From positions 2,443,067-2,507,066 of the forward strand of contig CP060294.1 in assembly GCA_014302835.1 (NCBI GenBank): a stretch of DNA of 64,000 nucleotides, given 5' to 3'. Origin of the DNA: Pedobacter sp. PAMC26386 (GTDB lineage: Bacteria > Bacteroidota > Bacteroidia > Sphingobacteriales > Sphingobacteriaceae). The position numbers and the translations under genes are program-made. The notes beneath the pieces are model-generated. The model saw only the letters and a program-made list of their open reading frames with translations. It was not told the origin of the DNA and searched no databases. This document shows, piece after piece, positions 53,055-63,437 of the stretch (the first letter of the stretch is position 1; every line of letters begins with the position of its first letter).

Positions 53055-54227
53055 TCAATACCCCGATCTGAACACTTCACAAGCTTGTGCTATCATAGCA
53101 TCAGAAGCGGTTAGCGAAACGCGGAATGTACCTGGGATTTTCATTGTTGAACCAGGTAAAACCAATACGTTACGACTTTCCAGAACTCTTGAGAAGTGTT
53201 CATCGTTGGGTTCCGGACTATCCACTAACATATAAAAAGTTCCTTGTGCGGGGGTTACTCTGAAACCACCTTCATTCAATGCCACAACTAAACTATCGCG
53301 TCTTCTTTGAAGTTGTGCGATATCAATACACAAGTTTTCCAAATGAGGTACTGCTCGCTGCAGGATACAACCGGGAAGCTGCCATCCTCCGATAGGTTGT
53401 AGTGCATCGAGAACATGCCGCATTTTCTCTACCTCAGGAAAGCCAGGGGCAAGCGCCATATAACCAATTCTTAAACTGGGTGCCAAAAGTGTTTTCCCAT
53501 AGGTATAAATTGTAACCGTAGCCGGATAAAACTTTGCCGGACTCGGTGCATGATCGCATTCATAAACAATACGTGCATAAGCTTCATCTGATATGATTGG
53601 AATTGTTCTGCCCAACCGGAGGCTTGCTTCAGCTACAATATTGGCCAGTTCCGCGAGTTCAGCAGATGAAAATACTTTGCCCGTAGGATTATGAGGGGAG
53701 TTAATTAATATTGCACTGGTTTGAGATCCTATAGCTGCTTCAAACTGACTCATTGGAATACTCCAGTCCTGCAGATTTAAATCAACCCCTCGTGGGATTG
53801 CACCCACAGATTTAATCATTGATTCATAATAAAACCAAGGCGGAGCGAGGTAAACTACTTCTGTAAAAGGATCGCATAAAGCCTGAAGACAACACGACAA
53901 GCCCGCAAAAGCACCAGTTGTAAAGAACAAGTCGTCAGCTGCAAAATCAATCCCTGAACGCCGGGCCAGTAATTCCGCCGCAACTTCTCTTGAACTTTGT
54001 ATATGATGCACATATTTAAAACCAGCTGCATGGCTAATATCAACCTGGGCATGTAAGATATCAGCTATTTCAGGTAAGGTCTGGCCATGAGGGTCTCCAA
54101 ATAAAAGATCTGCAACACCAGGTTCACCACGGCGTTTGATGACCGGACTTTCCCGCAGGAATATGCCCAGAAATTTTTCATATTCAGACCTTGCTTGTTC
54201 ACTTGTTGCTGATGTTCGAATTGACAT
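53055..54227 (-). CDS. PLP-dependent aminotransferase, class I/II
   Basis: The 390-residue protein has the fold-type I set: INSPHNPTGKVF, PIISDEAYARIVY (Asp contacting the cofactor pyridine) and YTYGKTLLAPSLRIGY with the Schiff-base Lys. The N-terminal sequence is unusually Ser/Arg/Glu rich. It is the last gene of a four-gene group, 64 bp after the amidase. Its amino-group acceptor is not apparent. This type often works in making or breaking unusual amino acids. Confidence 0.88.
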   Translation of the reverse strand: MSIRTSATSEQARSEYEKFLGIFLRESPVIKRRGEPGVADLLFGDPHGQTLPEIADILHAQVDISHAAGFKYVHHIQSSREVAAELLARRSGIDFAADDLFFTTGAFAGLSCCLQALCDPFTEVVYLAPPWFYYESMIKSVGAIPRGVDLNLQDWSIPMSQFEAAIGSQTSAILINSPHNPTGKVFSSAELAELANIVAEASLRLGRTIPIISDEAYARIVYECDHAPSPAKFYPATVTIYTYGKTLLAPSLRIGYMALAPGFPEVEKMRHVLDALQPIGGWQLPGCILQRAVPHLENLCIDIAQLQRRRDSLVVALNEGGFRVTPAQGTFYMLVDSPEPNDEHFSRVLESRNVLVLPGSTMKIPGTFRVSLTASDAMIAQACEVFRSGY

Positions 54228-54291
54228 ATTCCGTTTATTTATTAAACCAGATTAACCGGGCTTATTTTCTATTAAAACAGCTGATCATGTA

Positions 54292-55668
54292 TTAATTAAC
54301 AGTTGTATATTTCGGCACCATAGATTGAAATCTAAATCCTGAAGCCTCTTCGAAAGCCTCAGCAATTTGAATAACAATATCTTCCCGATGTGCATCAGCA
54401 CAAATCATCAAACCAATTGGCAACCCCTTTTCAGTTATTCCACATGGAACAGAAATACTGCACCACCCGGCCAGATTTGCCATCAGTGTATTCCTTGACA
54501 ACAGCGCTGACAGCTGAGCATGCGATTCTGGTGAATCACAAGCGGAAACTAATACCGCTGGAGATGGAGTAGCCGGTACAATCAGTACGTCTGAATGCTG
54601 ATTACTAAAAGACAATTTTTTAGCAATTTTAGTATACTGTTTTCTGGCGTTTACAACCTGTTCGTGTGTGTATGTTCCTCCTGCTTTCAGCCAATCCAAT
54701 ACCCAGTCATTATCGGGAGCTTCTATGATTTCTTTGTGTAAAGGATAGGCTTCTGATGCAATGAAACTTGTCTCCTTCATCAGTTCCCGCAATTTCCTTA
54801 AAACAGGAATTTCAACTGGTGAAACATCTGCAACAAGATTTGAAAGAAGTTCCGCAGCTTTTTCTACCGCAAAGACGACTTCACTTTCAGCATTATCAAA
54901 AAAAACAGTTTTACACAGACCAATGCGTAAATTCTTCAACACAGTTTTTTTCTGCTGTAAATTATTCATGAGTACAGAATAAACGGTTTTCACATCACCA
55001 GCAGAATGACTGATGATACCAATGGTATCAAGACCAGGAGCCAGAGGCCATACTCCTTGTGTATCAACCCAGCCCACTGTGGGCTTAAATCCAACAACCC
55101 CACAAAGCGATGCGGGTACACGAATTGAGCCTCCTGTGTCACTGCCTAAGGCAAAGGGGACCATTCCGGCTGCTACAGCCACTGCAGAACCACTTGATGA
55201 TCCGCCCGGGATATATGGATCAATTTTCCAGGGATTATGTGGTGTACCAAAAATATGATTTATTCCAAGGATCGTGGCTGCCAGAGGGCTTGTGTTTGTG
55301 TGGCCTACTAAAACAGCACCAGCACGTTTTAACAACGATATTGATGCAGCATCAGCTAATGCAATGTGTTCAACAGGTAAGTGCATTCCGGCAGTATTGG
55401 AATAGCCCTCTACATCAAAAATGCCCTTCACAGCGTAGGGAATTCCATGCAACGGACCCCGGTCCAGTCCGTTATTGAAGTCTTTCTGAGCTTGGGCAGC
55501 TTCCTGAAGTGCCCTTTCTTCTAAGATAACTGCAAATGCTTTGAGATATGGATTTCGGTCCTTTATATCATTCAATATTGTTTCAGTCAATTCTATACAG
55601 CTAAGCATTCCTGCCCGGAGCTTTTGTCCCATTTCAAAAATTGAGTACTGACCAAAGTTCTTCTTCAT
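54292..55668 (-). CDS. Amidase (amidase signature family)
   Basis: The 458-residue protein has the amidase signature triad: Lys81 in [15 protein letters not shown], the cis-Ser region at 155-161 (GGSSSGS) and nucleophile Ser181 in [16 protein letters not shown]. These enzymes hydrolyse amides such as indoleacetamide or short peptide amides. Its start overlaps the stop of the flavoprotein gene by 4 nt, so the two are translationally coupled. Confidence 0.92.
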   Translation of the reverse strand: MKKNFGQYSIFEMGQKLRAGMLSCIELTETILNDIKDRNPYLKAFAVILEERALQEAAQAQKDFNNGLDRGPLHGIPYAVKGIFDVEGYSNTAGMHLPVEHIALADAASISLLKRAGAVLVGHTNTSPLAATILGINHIFGTPHNPWKIDPYIPGGSSSGSAVAVAAGMVPFALGSDTGGSIRVPASLCGVVGFKPTVGWVDTQGVWPLAPGLDTIGIISHSAGDVKTVYSVLMNNLQQKKTVLKNLRIGLCKTVFFDNAESEVVFAVEKAAELLSNLVADVSPVEIPVLRKLRELMKETSFIASEAYPLHKEIIEAPDNDWVLDWLKAGGTYTHEQVVNARKQYTKIAKKLSFSNQHSDVLIVPATPSPAVLVSACDSPESHAQLSALLSRNTLMANLAGWCSISVPCGITEKGLPIGLMICADAHREDIVIQIAEAFEEASGFRFQSMVPKYTTVN

Positions 55669-56888
55669 GTGACCAAGTAATTATTGACATGATCTGCAAG
55701 TAAAGCGGCGTCTTTTCCAACTCCATCAATGAAATTAGAATTGTATCGGATTTGCCGGCGCATCCCAATCACAAACAACCCTGGCGCAGTTGTCACTCCG
55801 CCAGAATGTTGAATCTCACCCTGTGCATCCAATACATTTAAATTTAACCAAGGATAAGTACGGCGATAACCTGTTGCCCAGATGATGTTTTTTATTCCTG
55901 CTGTTTGAAGATCTATATTGGAGGGCGATGGATGGAGTAAGATTGGTTCTATCTTTGTCAGCTCCCCATTATAATTATTGGCATTTGCATAATTATCTAT
56001 TCTTTCCAAAAGTACATACATATCCTGGTCTGCCTGATTTACAGACGCTGGGAGGTTTTTCTCAAAACAAACAAGGAAATCTTCAATAGAAGAGATTCGT
56101 CCGGTTAGCTTTACACCACGGTTTTGGAGTATTCCAAGATCAAGTGAGCGGCAATCTTCCGATCCTATGAGTTGAGGGGCAGGAATATCACGGTTACTAC
56201 CCGGATCAGTAAGTTCGTCAAAGATCCCCATCTCCTTTACCCACCAGAGAATGTCTCTTCCTCTATATTGTCTGGGTAAACGACGGTGTCTTCCAATTGA
56301 AAGTGTTACACTGCGTCCGGCAATATTTAATTCTTCTGCAATTTGTACGCCCGAAGCGCCTGCACCCACTACTAAAATTCCACCTGGTGGAATTTGGTTT
56401 GGATTGGTGTACTGACCTGCGGAAAACTGAGTAATCTCCTGATTCACATTTTTAGAAGAGTCAGGAATAATTGGTGTGTTGCAATGCCCGGTAGCAATTA
56501 CAAGGGTATTGGTGACCCAGCCCTGGGTGCCTGCCTGTATATAAAATTTACCGTTCTCTTTGCTTACAGAATCCACAGGAACTCCGGTAAGAATTGGGGA
56601 GTCAAATGATTGTGCATATTTCTCGAGATAGGAGATATATTCTGAGACCTTCATATAGCCATCCGGATCATTTCCATGATACGACCATGCTGGTAAATTT
56701 GCCTGATTGTTTGGGGTAAGGAGCCGAAGTGAATCCCAGCTTTCTGATCGCCAGCGCTGAGCAATCTGACCGCCTTCAACCACAAGGTGTCTAATGTTTT
56801 TTTGCGTAAGGTAATAGCTCATCGCCAAACCTGCCTGCCCGCCCCCAATGATCAGGGTATCTAAGAATTTGTTATCTGGTTTTAACAT
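55665..56888 (-). CDS. Flavin-dependent monooxygenase-type oxidoreductase
   Basis: The 407-residue protein has two dinucleotide-binding motifs: GGGQAG at residues 15-20 (FAD) and VVGAGASGVQIAEELN near residue 170 (NADPH), with WDSLRLLTPNNQANLPAW and VIATGHCNTP between and IIWATGYRR near residue 330. It fits flavin monooxygenases (Pyr_redox_3 type) and, by memory, resembles the flavoprotein of Nit1C nitrilase clusters. Coupled by a 4-nt overlap to the amidase and 1 bp from the radical SAM gene. Confidence 0.87.
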   Translation of the reverse strand: MLKPDNKFLDTLIIGGGQAGLAMSYYLTQKNIRHLVVEGGQIAQRWRSESWDSLRLLTPNNQANLPAWSYHGNDPDGYMKVSEYISYLEKYAQSFDSPILTGVPVDSVSKENGKFYIQAGTQGWVTNTLVIATGHCNTPIIPDSSKNVNQEITQFSAGQYTNPNQIPPGGILVVGAGASGVQIAEELNIAGRSVTLSIGRHRRLPRQYRGRDILWWVKEMGIFDELTDPGSNRDIPAPQLIGSEDCRSLDLGILQNRGVKLTGRISSIEDFLVCFEKNLPASVNQADQDMYVLLERIDNYANANNYNGELTKIEPILLHPSPSNIDLQTAGIKNIIWATGYRRTYPWLNLNVLDAQGEIQHSGGVTTAPGLFVIGMRRQIRYNSNFIDGVGKDAALLADHVNNYLVT

Positions 56889-56889
56889 T

Positions 56890-57684
56890 TCAAGTCTTTG
56901 TTTCCAATTTCACCTGCTTTGACCGTAAACCATGATCAAGAAAAGTTCCAAGGTATAGTCCATCAATATTGGAAATACTATTCAAATTAGAAGAAAGCCA
57001 TAATTTGTATGCTCCTCCTAAAGTCAGCTCTACATCAGGAAAACGGCCGCGGAGCAATTGAATATAGGCTAAACCCTGCTGTTCAGAAGGTATAGTGTGT
57101 GCGAACACTTCAGCACTTTCTAATGGATCAAAATAGTTGAGAGTAATCGAATCAGGAGATGCTATTTCCATCAGGTTCAAAATATCATCAATGTCGGCTT
57201 CGGTTTCACCGAGGCCGCAGAGCCAGCCTGTATCAACACTTAATCCTGCATCATGTGCAAGCAAAATAGACTTTAGCTTTTCGTCCTGAGCCAAAGGACG
57301 TTTAGGAACCAATGCACTAAAGAGTTTTCGTGAACACTCTAAATTATTTCTATATCTTTTAATTCCAAGCTTTGCTATCTGATCGTAGAAATCAGAACGA
57401 GTGCAAATACCCGGATTGATGGCAAGCTCGATGTGCGCATTTTTTTTAATCACATCTGCCATTTCTAAAAGCACATTCATCACTTCGATAATATTTGCCC
57501 CAACTGTTTGAAAGACTAGTTCTAAACGAGAATTCGTTGCACTTGCCTGATCATATGCTTTTTGAAAGTCTGATTCAGTAACAACTGTTTTCCGATCAGC
57601 TTCATAAGTTGTACTCAACCCACAAAATTTACAGCCGCCCCCACATCCGGAGTTCTTTAGAAGGCTAAGCTGGATTACGTTCAT
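56890..57684 (-). CDS. Radical SAM enzyme, biotin synthase-like
   Basis: The 264-residue protein carries a C-x3-C-x2-C cluster motif near the N-terminus (SGCGGGCKFCGL). The rest follows the BioB-like partial TIM barrel: ELAINPGICTRSDFYDQIAK, YRNNLECSRKLFSALVP and DAGLSVDTGWLCGLGETEADI. The second cluster cysteines of BioB are not evident, so biotin synthesis is unlikely. It is the first gene of the four-gene operon. The reaction is unknown. Confidence 0.86.
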   Translation of the reverse strand: MNVIQLSLLKNSGCGGGCKFCGLSTTYEADRKTVVTESDFQKAYDQASATNSRLELVFQTVGANIIEVMNVLLEMADVIKKNAHIELAINPGICTRSDFYDQIAKLGIKRYRNNLECSRKLFSALVPKRPLAQDEKLKSILLAHDAGLSVDTGWLCGLGETEADIDDILNLMEIASPDSITLNYFDPLESAEVFAHTIPSEQQGLAYIQLLRGRFPDVELTLGGAYKLWLSSNLNSISNIDGLYLGTFLDHGLRSKQVKLETKT

Positions 57685-57865
57685 AGAGCTTTAATTTAAT
57701 CAACAGGAAGCATAGCGATTTCTAAATTTGAAAGAAGCGCTGTATCTAAAAATAATGAATTTATTTTTAATTACCTATTCAAAAAATTAATCAATTTTAA
57801 GACATACGATTACTGTTTCACAATGGTAAGCTCGGTTCTTTCTATTGCTTAACCAGTTTAGGCCA

Positions 57866-60235
57866 TTATTGATCGGATGGTGGTGGAACTTTGTTACCCC
57901 AGTTCATATTTGGTTCATTTCCCATCACAAATGTAAGTTTACCACCCTTCATTAACTCATCCCTGTACATCCAGCAATTATTTAGAGGCTGACCGTTAAA
58001 TTCTGCACGCTGCACATACACATTTATGGCAGAATTATTTTGAGTTTCAATAATCAGTTCTTTTTGATTTCCCAGAAGAATAGATACTTTCTTAAAAATA
58101 GGGCTTCCAAATTCTATGATTGGCCGTTGATCTGTAAAACCTTTGACATCAAACAAGCCTAAAGAAGACATAACATACCATGAGCCTAGCTGGCCCTGAT
58201 CTTCATCCTGCCCATAGCCATAACCATGAATACTTTCTGTACCATAAAAGTCAGTTCCGATAGCCCTGCTCCATTTCTGGGTAAGCCATGGTTTTCCAGA
58301 GAAATTGAATAACCAACTTACCTGTAAATTGGGTTGGTTTCCTTGATTGTATGCTGACTTTACACCTGCAAAAGCATCGATTTCTTTTCCACCTCCAAAA
58401 CTGTTTTTCTGTGCAGTTTGAAAAATTGTATCTAACCGGTTATTGAAGCGATCCTTGCCTATTGCAGCAATTAAATCCGCAGGGTTTTGGGGAACAAAAA
58501 AAGTATACTGCACTGAATTCCCTTCCTGAAAACCACGCCATGGTTCATATGGATCAAATTTATCAATAAATCTGCCATCGGCTGTTTTAGGCTGGATCAG
58601 CTTGCTCTGGGGGTTAAAGAGTAACTTCCAGTTAGCTGAATTACCAATCAGCTTTTTGTAATCCTCATTTTTTCCCATATTCTTTGCCATCTGAGCAGCT
58701 GCAAAGGCACTAAAACTATATTCCAGTGTATGGGAAGCAGAAAAATTAGAACCTGAAGAATCTGTTTGTGTACCTCCAAAAGGTACAAATCCTTGCTGAA
58801 CAAAGGGCTTCACATCCATCTTTCCAGAGCCTCTTTTGCGATTCTGCCAATTCAATTCATTTTCCTTGACTGCCTGGTAGGCCAGGTTTGTATCATAGTC
58901 CCGGATTCCTGAATTGTAGGCAGCTGCAATCACCAGGCCCACAAAATTAGTCCCCACACCAGACGCAAACTGTCCGTTTGCGAGACCATCCCCAAACCAT
59001 CCCCTATTTTTATAGACCTCTAACTGGGTTTGTACATAGTCTTTATACCGCTCCGGGTAAGACAGAGCCCATAACTGGGTCAGGTTCCAGTAAGTGCCCC
59101 AAACTGCATCTGAATTGTAAAAATTGTACCTGGGCTTTCCGTCTTTGCCCAAAGGCAAATACCCTGGGGTATTTTTGTATCGGGGGAAAGCACCGTTCGC
59201 ATCACTGGCGATACCTCTTCCTAGCAGGGCATGAAAAAGGCCCGTATAGAATTTTACCTTATCGTCTTTTTCCGTTCCCTCTACATAAATCCTATCCAGC
59301 GATTTGGACCAGACCTTCCGTGCATTTTCTCTTGCGTCATTAAAAGAAATACCTCTTGCTTCCTTTTCAAAATTAACCTTTGCATTTTCAATGGAAGTAT
59401 AAGACAACCCAACCTTCATTTCTATAGCTTCCTTAGCTTCCGTAGAATAGTCTAAAAAGAGTCCGGCTCCTTTTCCTTGTGCAGAAGAACTATTCAAATG
59501 CACCTCTTTAGCAGTAAAGGAACCTACACTTTTTGGCTTTTTACTGGTTTCACCCCAGAAAAACATAGATATCTCTGCTTCCGGATCATCTCCCTTAAAG
59601 TACTGTGGATAGGTGGTTACAAATCCCTCAAAATGTGTATCATCAATCATCCTCACCGATGCATCCTTAACTTCACCGCTCTCTCCTTGTTTATTTCCAA
59701 TATCCAGGATAATTCTGGAAGAATCATTTTTGGAGAATGTATAACGATGAAAGCCTACTCTTTCGGTGGCTGTTAACTCTGCTGTAATGTTATAATCGTC
59801 CAGCAAAACTTTATAATAGCCCGGCTCGGCAATTTCGTTTTTACGGTCGAAACGAGAACGATAACCGCTACCAGGAACATCCAGATCGCCCGGTTTTGTT
59901 TTCAACTGACCACTAGCTGGCATAAAAGAGACCCCTCCAATCTGCCATTCATGAAAATGGACAAACCCTTCAATTGAATGATGACGGGTATCGTAACCAA
60001 CGGCCTCCCAACCTGATGGATTCCCATAATGGCCGTTTGTAGAAGGGGCTAGTTTTGCCATACCGTGAGGTAAAGCGGCTGGCGTATAAAAAAACCAGCG
60101 GCTATGTGCAGTCCCAATATTTGGATGCACATATTTCAACACATTTTCATGTCTGACTTTGCAGGAAGAAAACAGGAAAAGCAACAAACATATTGTTCCG
60201 GATTCCTTTAAAAGTAATGATTTTTTCAAGTTCAT
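57866..60235 (-). CDS. GH92 family glycosidase (alpha-mannosidase type)
   Basis: From ATG 60235 the protein has 789 residues with a lipoprotein signal (LLLFLFSSCKV). GH92 signatures: VHPNIGTAHSRWFFYTPAALPHGM, HHSIEGFVHFHEWQIGGVSF, FQEGNSVQYTFFVPQNP (general acid Glu region) and GYGQDEDQGQLGSWYVMSSLG. The GH92 consensus G-N-D-D-x-G-Q reads G-Q-D-E-D-Q-G-Q here. An ATG at 60301 would overlap the upstream gene; 60235 leaves a 19-bp gap. It likely trims alpha-linked mannose or related sugars. Confidence 0.87.
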   Translation of the reverse strand: MNLKKSLLLKESGTICLLLFLFSSCKVRHENVLKYVHPNIGTAHSRWFFYTPAALPHGMAKLAPSTNGHYGNPSGWEAVGYDTRHHSIEGFVHFHEWQIGGVSFMPASGQLKTKPGDLDVPGSGYRSRFDRKNEIAEPGYYKVLLDDYNITAELTATERVGFHRYTFSKNDSSRIILDIGNKQGESGEVKDASVRMIDDTHFEGFVTTYPQYFKGDDPEAEISMFFWGETSKKPKSVGSFTAKEVHLNSSSAQGKGAGLFLDYSTEAKEAIEMKVGLSYTSIENAKVNFEKEARGISFNDARENARKVWSKSLDRIYVEGTEKDDKVKFYTGLFHALLGRGIASDANGAFPRYKNTPGYLPLGKDGKPRYNFYNSDAVWGTYWNLTQLWALSYPERYKDYVQTQLEVYKNRGWFGDGLANGQFASGVGTNFVGLVIAAAYNSGIRDYDTNLAYQAVKENELNWQNRKRGSGKMDVKPFVQQGFVPFGGTQTDSSGSNFSASHTLEYSFSAFAAAQMAKNMGKNEDYKKLIGNSANWKLLFNPQSKLIQPKTADGRFIDKFDPYEPWRGFQEGNSVQYTFFVPQNPADLIAAIGKDRFNNRLDTIFQTAQKNSFGGGKEIDAFAGVKSAYNQGNQPNLQVSWLFNFSGKPWLTQKWSRAIGTDFYGTESIHGYGYGQDEDQGQLGSWYVMSSLGLFDVKGFTDQRPIIEFGSPIFKKVSILLGNQKELIIETQNNSAINVYVQRAEFNGQPLNNCWMYRDELMKGGKLTFVMGNEPNMNWGNKVPPPSDQ

Positions 60236-60254
60236 ATTTGGTTTGAGCTTATTT

Positions 60255-63200
60255 CTATTTTGATATTCCCCAACTTTTATTTGGTTCTGGTCCCATTTCA
60301 AGGACGAGAGATCCGCCTTTCAATAGTTCAGAAGCTGGAAAATTAAATGAATTTAAAGTATGGCCGTTTAGCGTTGCCTTCTGTACATATAAATTATTAC
60401 GGGAAACACCTTTAGCTTCAATTGTAAATTTCTTGCCACGCCCAAATCTTTGCCCTAAATCAATCTCAGTTTTTTCAAAAAGCGGGCTTCCTATTTCATA
60501 AATAGGATTGACACGGGCACCGCCATCTGTCTGAAATAACCCTATTGAAGTCATGACTAACCAGGCACTCATCTGGCCTTGATCTTCATCGCCTAAATAA
60601 GCATTCCCAACACCATAACCATAAAAGCGGTCCAATATCGAACGACTCCACTTCTGAGTTGACCAAGGCTTTCCTGCCCAGTTAAAGAGAAATGAAAAAT
60701 GCATAGATTGCTGATTGCCTTGCACAACAGGGTACTCCCAATATTGATCATTCATTCCATTGTAACGCCATGGTTCACTTTGAGCGAAACCCCATTCCAA
60801 CCTGTCAATAAATTTATCCTTCCCAATTTGATGAACCAATGCGGGTACATCCTGAGGAACAAAAAATGTCAATTGCCATGCATTTCCTTCTACATAGTGC
60901 TCATTCGCTCCGCTTCTGAATGGATCAAAGTTTTTGGTCCATTCACCATTGCTCAATTTCATATGGCTATAACCATTGCTATCGATTGTATTTTTCCACC
61001 ACTGGCCACGTTCATTAAATTTATTGTAGACCTCAGTTTTACCTAAAGACTTCGCTAATTGTCCAACAGTCCAATCATCATAAGAATACTCCATTGAATT
61101 TGAAAAACGACCTTTATCTGAGGGAACATATTTATATTTCTCATAGGCAACCAAATCTCTGTTCCCTGCAAAACCAGTAAAAACTTTTTGAGCTGGTGTT
61201 GTCTGCATTTTTACAGCCGCTTTTAACACTTTATCTGCATCAAAATCACGAATTCCCATTTGATATGCAGCTACCATCTGTGGAATTTCATGTTCTGCTA
61301 CCATTACCGGAATATAATTCATTCCCGCAGGGCCTTTTGCCAGCCAGCCATAGGCATCATACATAGCTAGTTGTGAATTCACCCATCGGTTACTCCATTC
61401 CGGCGTGACTAGATTCCAAACCTGATTCAGATTCCAGAATGTATTCCAAAAAGCATCACATCCCAATGCAACATCATCCTTTCTCTTTAATTTTTGTACT
61501 TTTCCATCTGTACCGCGCCATTCGCCATTCTGGTCACTCCAGGTATTGCGACTACATATCGATCTGTAAAGTGAGTTATAAAAACGAACCTTCTCCAATC
61601 TGTTTGTGGTTGTCACGCAGACACGGTTAAAGATATCGTTCCAGGTATTGATCTGATTCTGCTTAACTGCATTAAAATCCCATCCAAAAGGATTGGTTAC
61701 TTCGGTCTTTAAATTTAAATCCGCATTCTCAATACTTACTAAAGAGATACCAGAACGAACCTGAACTACAGGATTTCGTTTTGCATCAAACTCCAGAAAC
61801 AGCCCTGCATTTTCGATATTTTTTGCTTCAAATGTATTACTGTATTCAATTTTATCATTTATCCAGCCGCCCATCTTCTTGATCGGCTTGTCAAATTCTA
61901 TGACAAAATGAATAGTATAATCCTGTCCGGCATCATTACTCCAAACCTGAGGAGAAATTTGATGGGCGAAACCTTCTATTCTATAATCATTGATCTTCTT
62001 CAGTTTTATTTCCTTCAGCTGATAATCATTTTCGGAAGGAATGTGTAAATCAATTAACACGCGCGCACTATCCCGATCCTTTGGAAAGGTAAACCGCTCA
62101 AATCCACAACGTGTAGTAGCGGTAACTTCTGCTTTAATATTGTAATCGGTAAGCTTCACTTTATAATATCCTATCGGTGCCTCTTCAGACTTTTTATCTA
62201 TTTGAGAACGATAACCCGCCCCGGCCTTAAGTTCATCTCCAATCTTTGTTTTCAATTTTCCATTTGTCGCAAAAACTCCTAGTCCGCCTAATGTCCATTC
62301 GTGAATATGACTAAATGTACCTATGCTTTCATAAGATGGTTGATAACCGGCCTGCCAACCTTCATTTTGATTATCCGGGCTCATCTTTACCATACCAAAT
62401 GGCATCCATGGACCTGGAGCAATCATCCAGCGGGAATGCGCGGTTCCTATACGGGTATCGACATAATCAGCCAGTGTCTGTAATTTTTGTTTTGCCCTGT
62501 TTACTATCCCTTGTTCAATAACTTTTCCATTTTCAAGTATTTTATACTGGCTTTGTTTTGAACTGGTTACTGCCGGCATTGGTGCTTCAAATTCATAGCC
62601 CCCTTTTTCCAGAACCTCATTAAATATCGTCTGACCATCTAATTGAACACTTATTCTCGGTGTACCTTTTAAATATTCAGCGTTTATCAATAAGGGTTGT
62701 ACTTTTTTACCATCAGTTTCCAATTCGTAATCTGCCGCTTTTACCTTCCGGACAAATATTTGACCTGGCGTTTCCAAAGCTGCCTCTGAAGGTCCTTTTA
62801 AGCTCACTTCATCAAACAAAATCCATGAACCTTCCAGAACAGTGATGACAATACTATTTCCTCCTTTAGTAATAATATCTCTACTAATTGGAATTTCTAT
62901 TGTTTTTGGGGTTGCTTTTGATAAGTTACCTGTGATTGAGGCTGTATCAACATAAGCTTCATTCTGTTTAGGATATGGCTGTTTATTTACATCATAACCA
63001 GCGGCATTGAGTTGTATCTTTTTATCTTGATTATTGACACTCACCTTAATCAGCGGCAAGAATTTCTTAGCATAATCTACTAGTTTAATGACTAGTTTAT
63101 AATCTCCTTTGACGGGTAAATCCTTAATTCCAAATAAAATATTAACTTGATTCGTTCTCCACCCTGATGTAGGCCAGGTACCACCCCAGGTATCAACCGG

Positions 63201-63437
63201 ACCCGGAATAACATATGGGAAATCTTTTTTCTCTTTGGAGTATCCAACTAAAAAATACTTGTCCTCAAATCCAAAATCATGTCCAACGTAGTTTTTAAAT
63301 CCTTTAGGAGAGAGTGCGAACTCTGAAGATGAATTATTGGCTTTTCCTATACTCCAGATCGTCTTTCCTTTTTGTGCAAAAGAGCAGGCAGCTATTCCCT
63401 GAATGAATAGGAAAATCATCAAAGTTGTTTTTTTCAT
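60255..63437 (-). CDS. GH92 family glycosidase with N-terminal lyase-type carbohydrate-binding region
   Basis: The 1060-residue protein has a signal peptide (ending ACSFAQ), then an N-terminal jelly-roll-like region (about 25-225: TIWSIGKANNSSSEFAL, FPYVIPGPVDTWGGTWP, GGNSIVITVLEGSWILFDEVSL) like the carbohydrate-binding domain III of PL4/PL11 rhamnogalacturonan lyases, and a GH92 core (about 325-1055: VDTRIGTAHSRWMIAPGPWMPFGM, EGNAWQLTFFVPQDV, GDEDQGQMSAWLVMTSIG). Both GH92 genes share the D-E-D-Q-G-Q variant. They form one operon. Confidence 0.85.
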   Translation of the reverse strand: MKKTTLMIFLFIQGIAACSFAQKGKTIWSIGKANNSSSEFALSPKGFKNYVGHDFGFEDKYFLVGYSKEKKDFPYVIPGPVDTWGGTWPTSGWRTNQVNILFGIKDLPVKGDYKLVIKLVDYAKKFLPLIKVSVNNQDKKIQLNAAGYDVNKQPYPKQNEAYVDTASITGNLSKATPKTIEIPISRDIITKGGNSIVITVLEGSWILFDEVSLKGPSEAALETPGQIFVRKVKAADYELETDGKKVQPLLINAEYLKGTPRISVQLDGQTIFNEVLEKGGYEFEAPMPAVTSSKQSQYKILENGKVIEQGIVNRAKQKLQTLADYVDTRIGTAHSRWMIAPGPWMPFGMVKMSPDNQNEGWQAGYQPSYESIGTFSHIHEWTLGGLGVFATNGKLKTKIGDELKAGAGYRSQIDKKSEEAPIGYYKVKLTDYNIKAEVTATTRCGFERFTFPKDRDSARVLIDLHIPSENDYQLKEIKLKKINDYRIEGFAHQISPQVWSNDAGQDYTIHFVIEFDKPIKKMGGWINDKIEYSNTFEAKNIENAGLFLEFDAKRNPVVQVRSGISLVSIENADLNLKTEVTNPFGWDFNAVKQNQINTWNDIFNRVCVTTTNRLEKVRFYNSLYRSICSRNTWSDQNGEWRGTDGKVQKLKRKDDVALGCDAFWNTFWNLNQVWNLVTPEWSNRWVNSQLAMYDAYGWLAKGPAGMNYIPVMVAEHEIPQMVAAYQMGIRDFDADKVLKAAVKMQTTPAQKVFTGFAGNRDLVAYEKYKYVPSDKGRFSNSMEYSYDDWTVGQLAKSLGKTEVYNKFNERGQWWKNTIDSNGYSHMKLSNGEWTKNFDPFRSGANEHYVEGNAWQLTFFVPQDVPALVHQIGKDKFIDRLEWGFAQSEPWRYNGMNDQYWEYPVVQGNQQSMHFSFLFNWAGKPWSTQKWSRSILDRFYGYGVGNAYLGDEDQGQMSAWLVMTSIGLFQTDGGARVNPIYEIGSPLFEKTEIDLGQRFGRGKKFTIEAKGVSRNNLYVQKATLNGHTLNSFNFPASELLKGGSLVLEMGPEPNKSWGISK

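Noticed and set aside
56890..57684. Annotation as biotin synthase (bioB)
   Set aside because: The fold and first cluster motif fit, but the protein is shorter than BioB, the second-cluster cysteines and the Arg ligand are not evident, and no other biotin genes are near.
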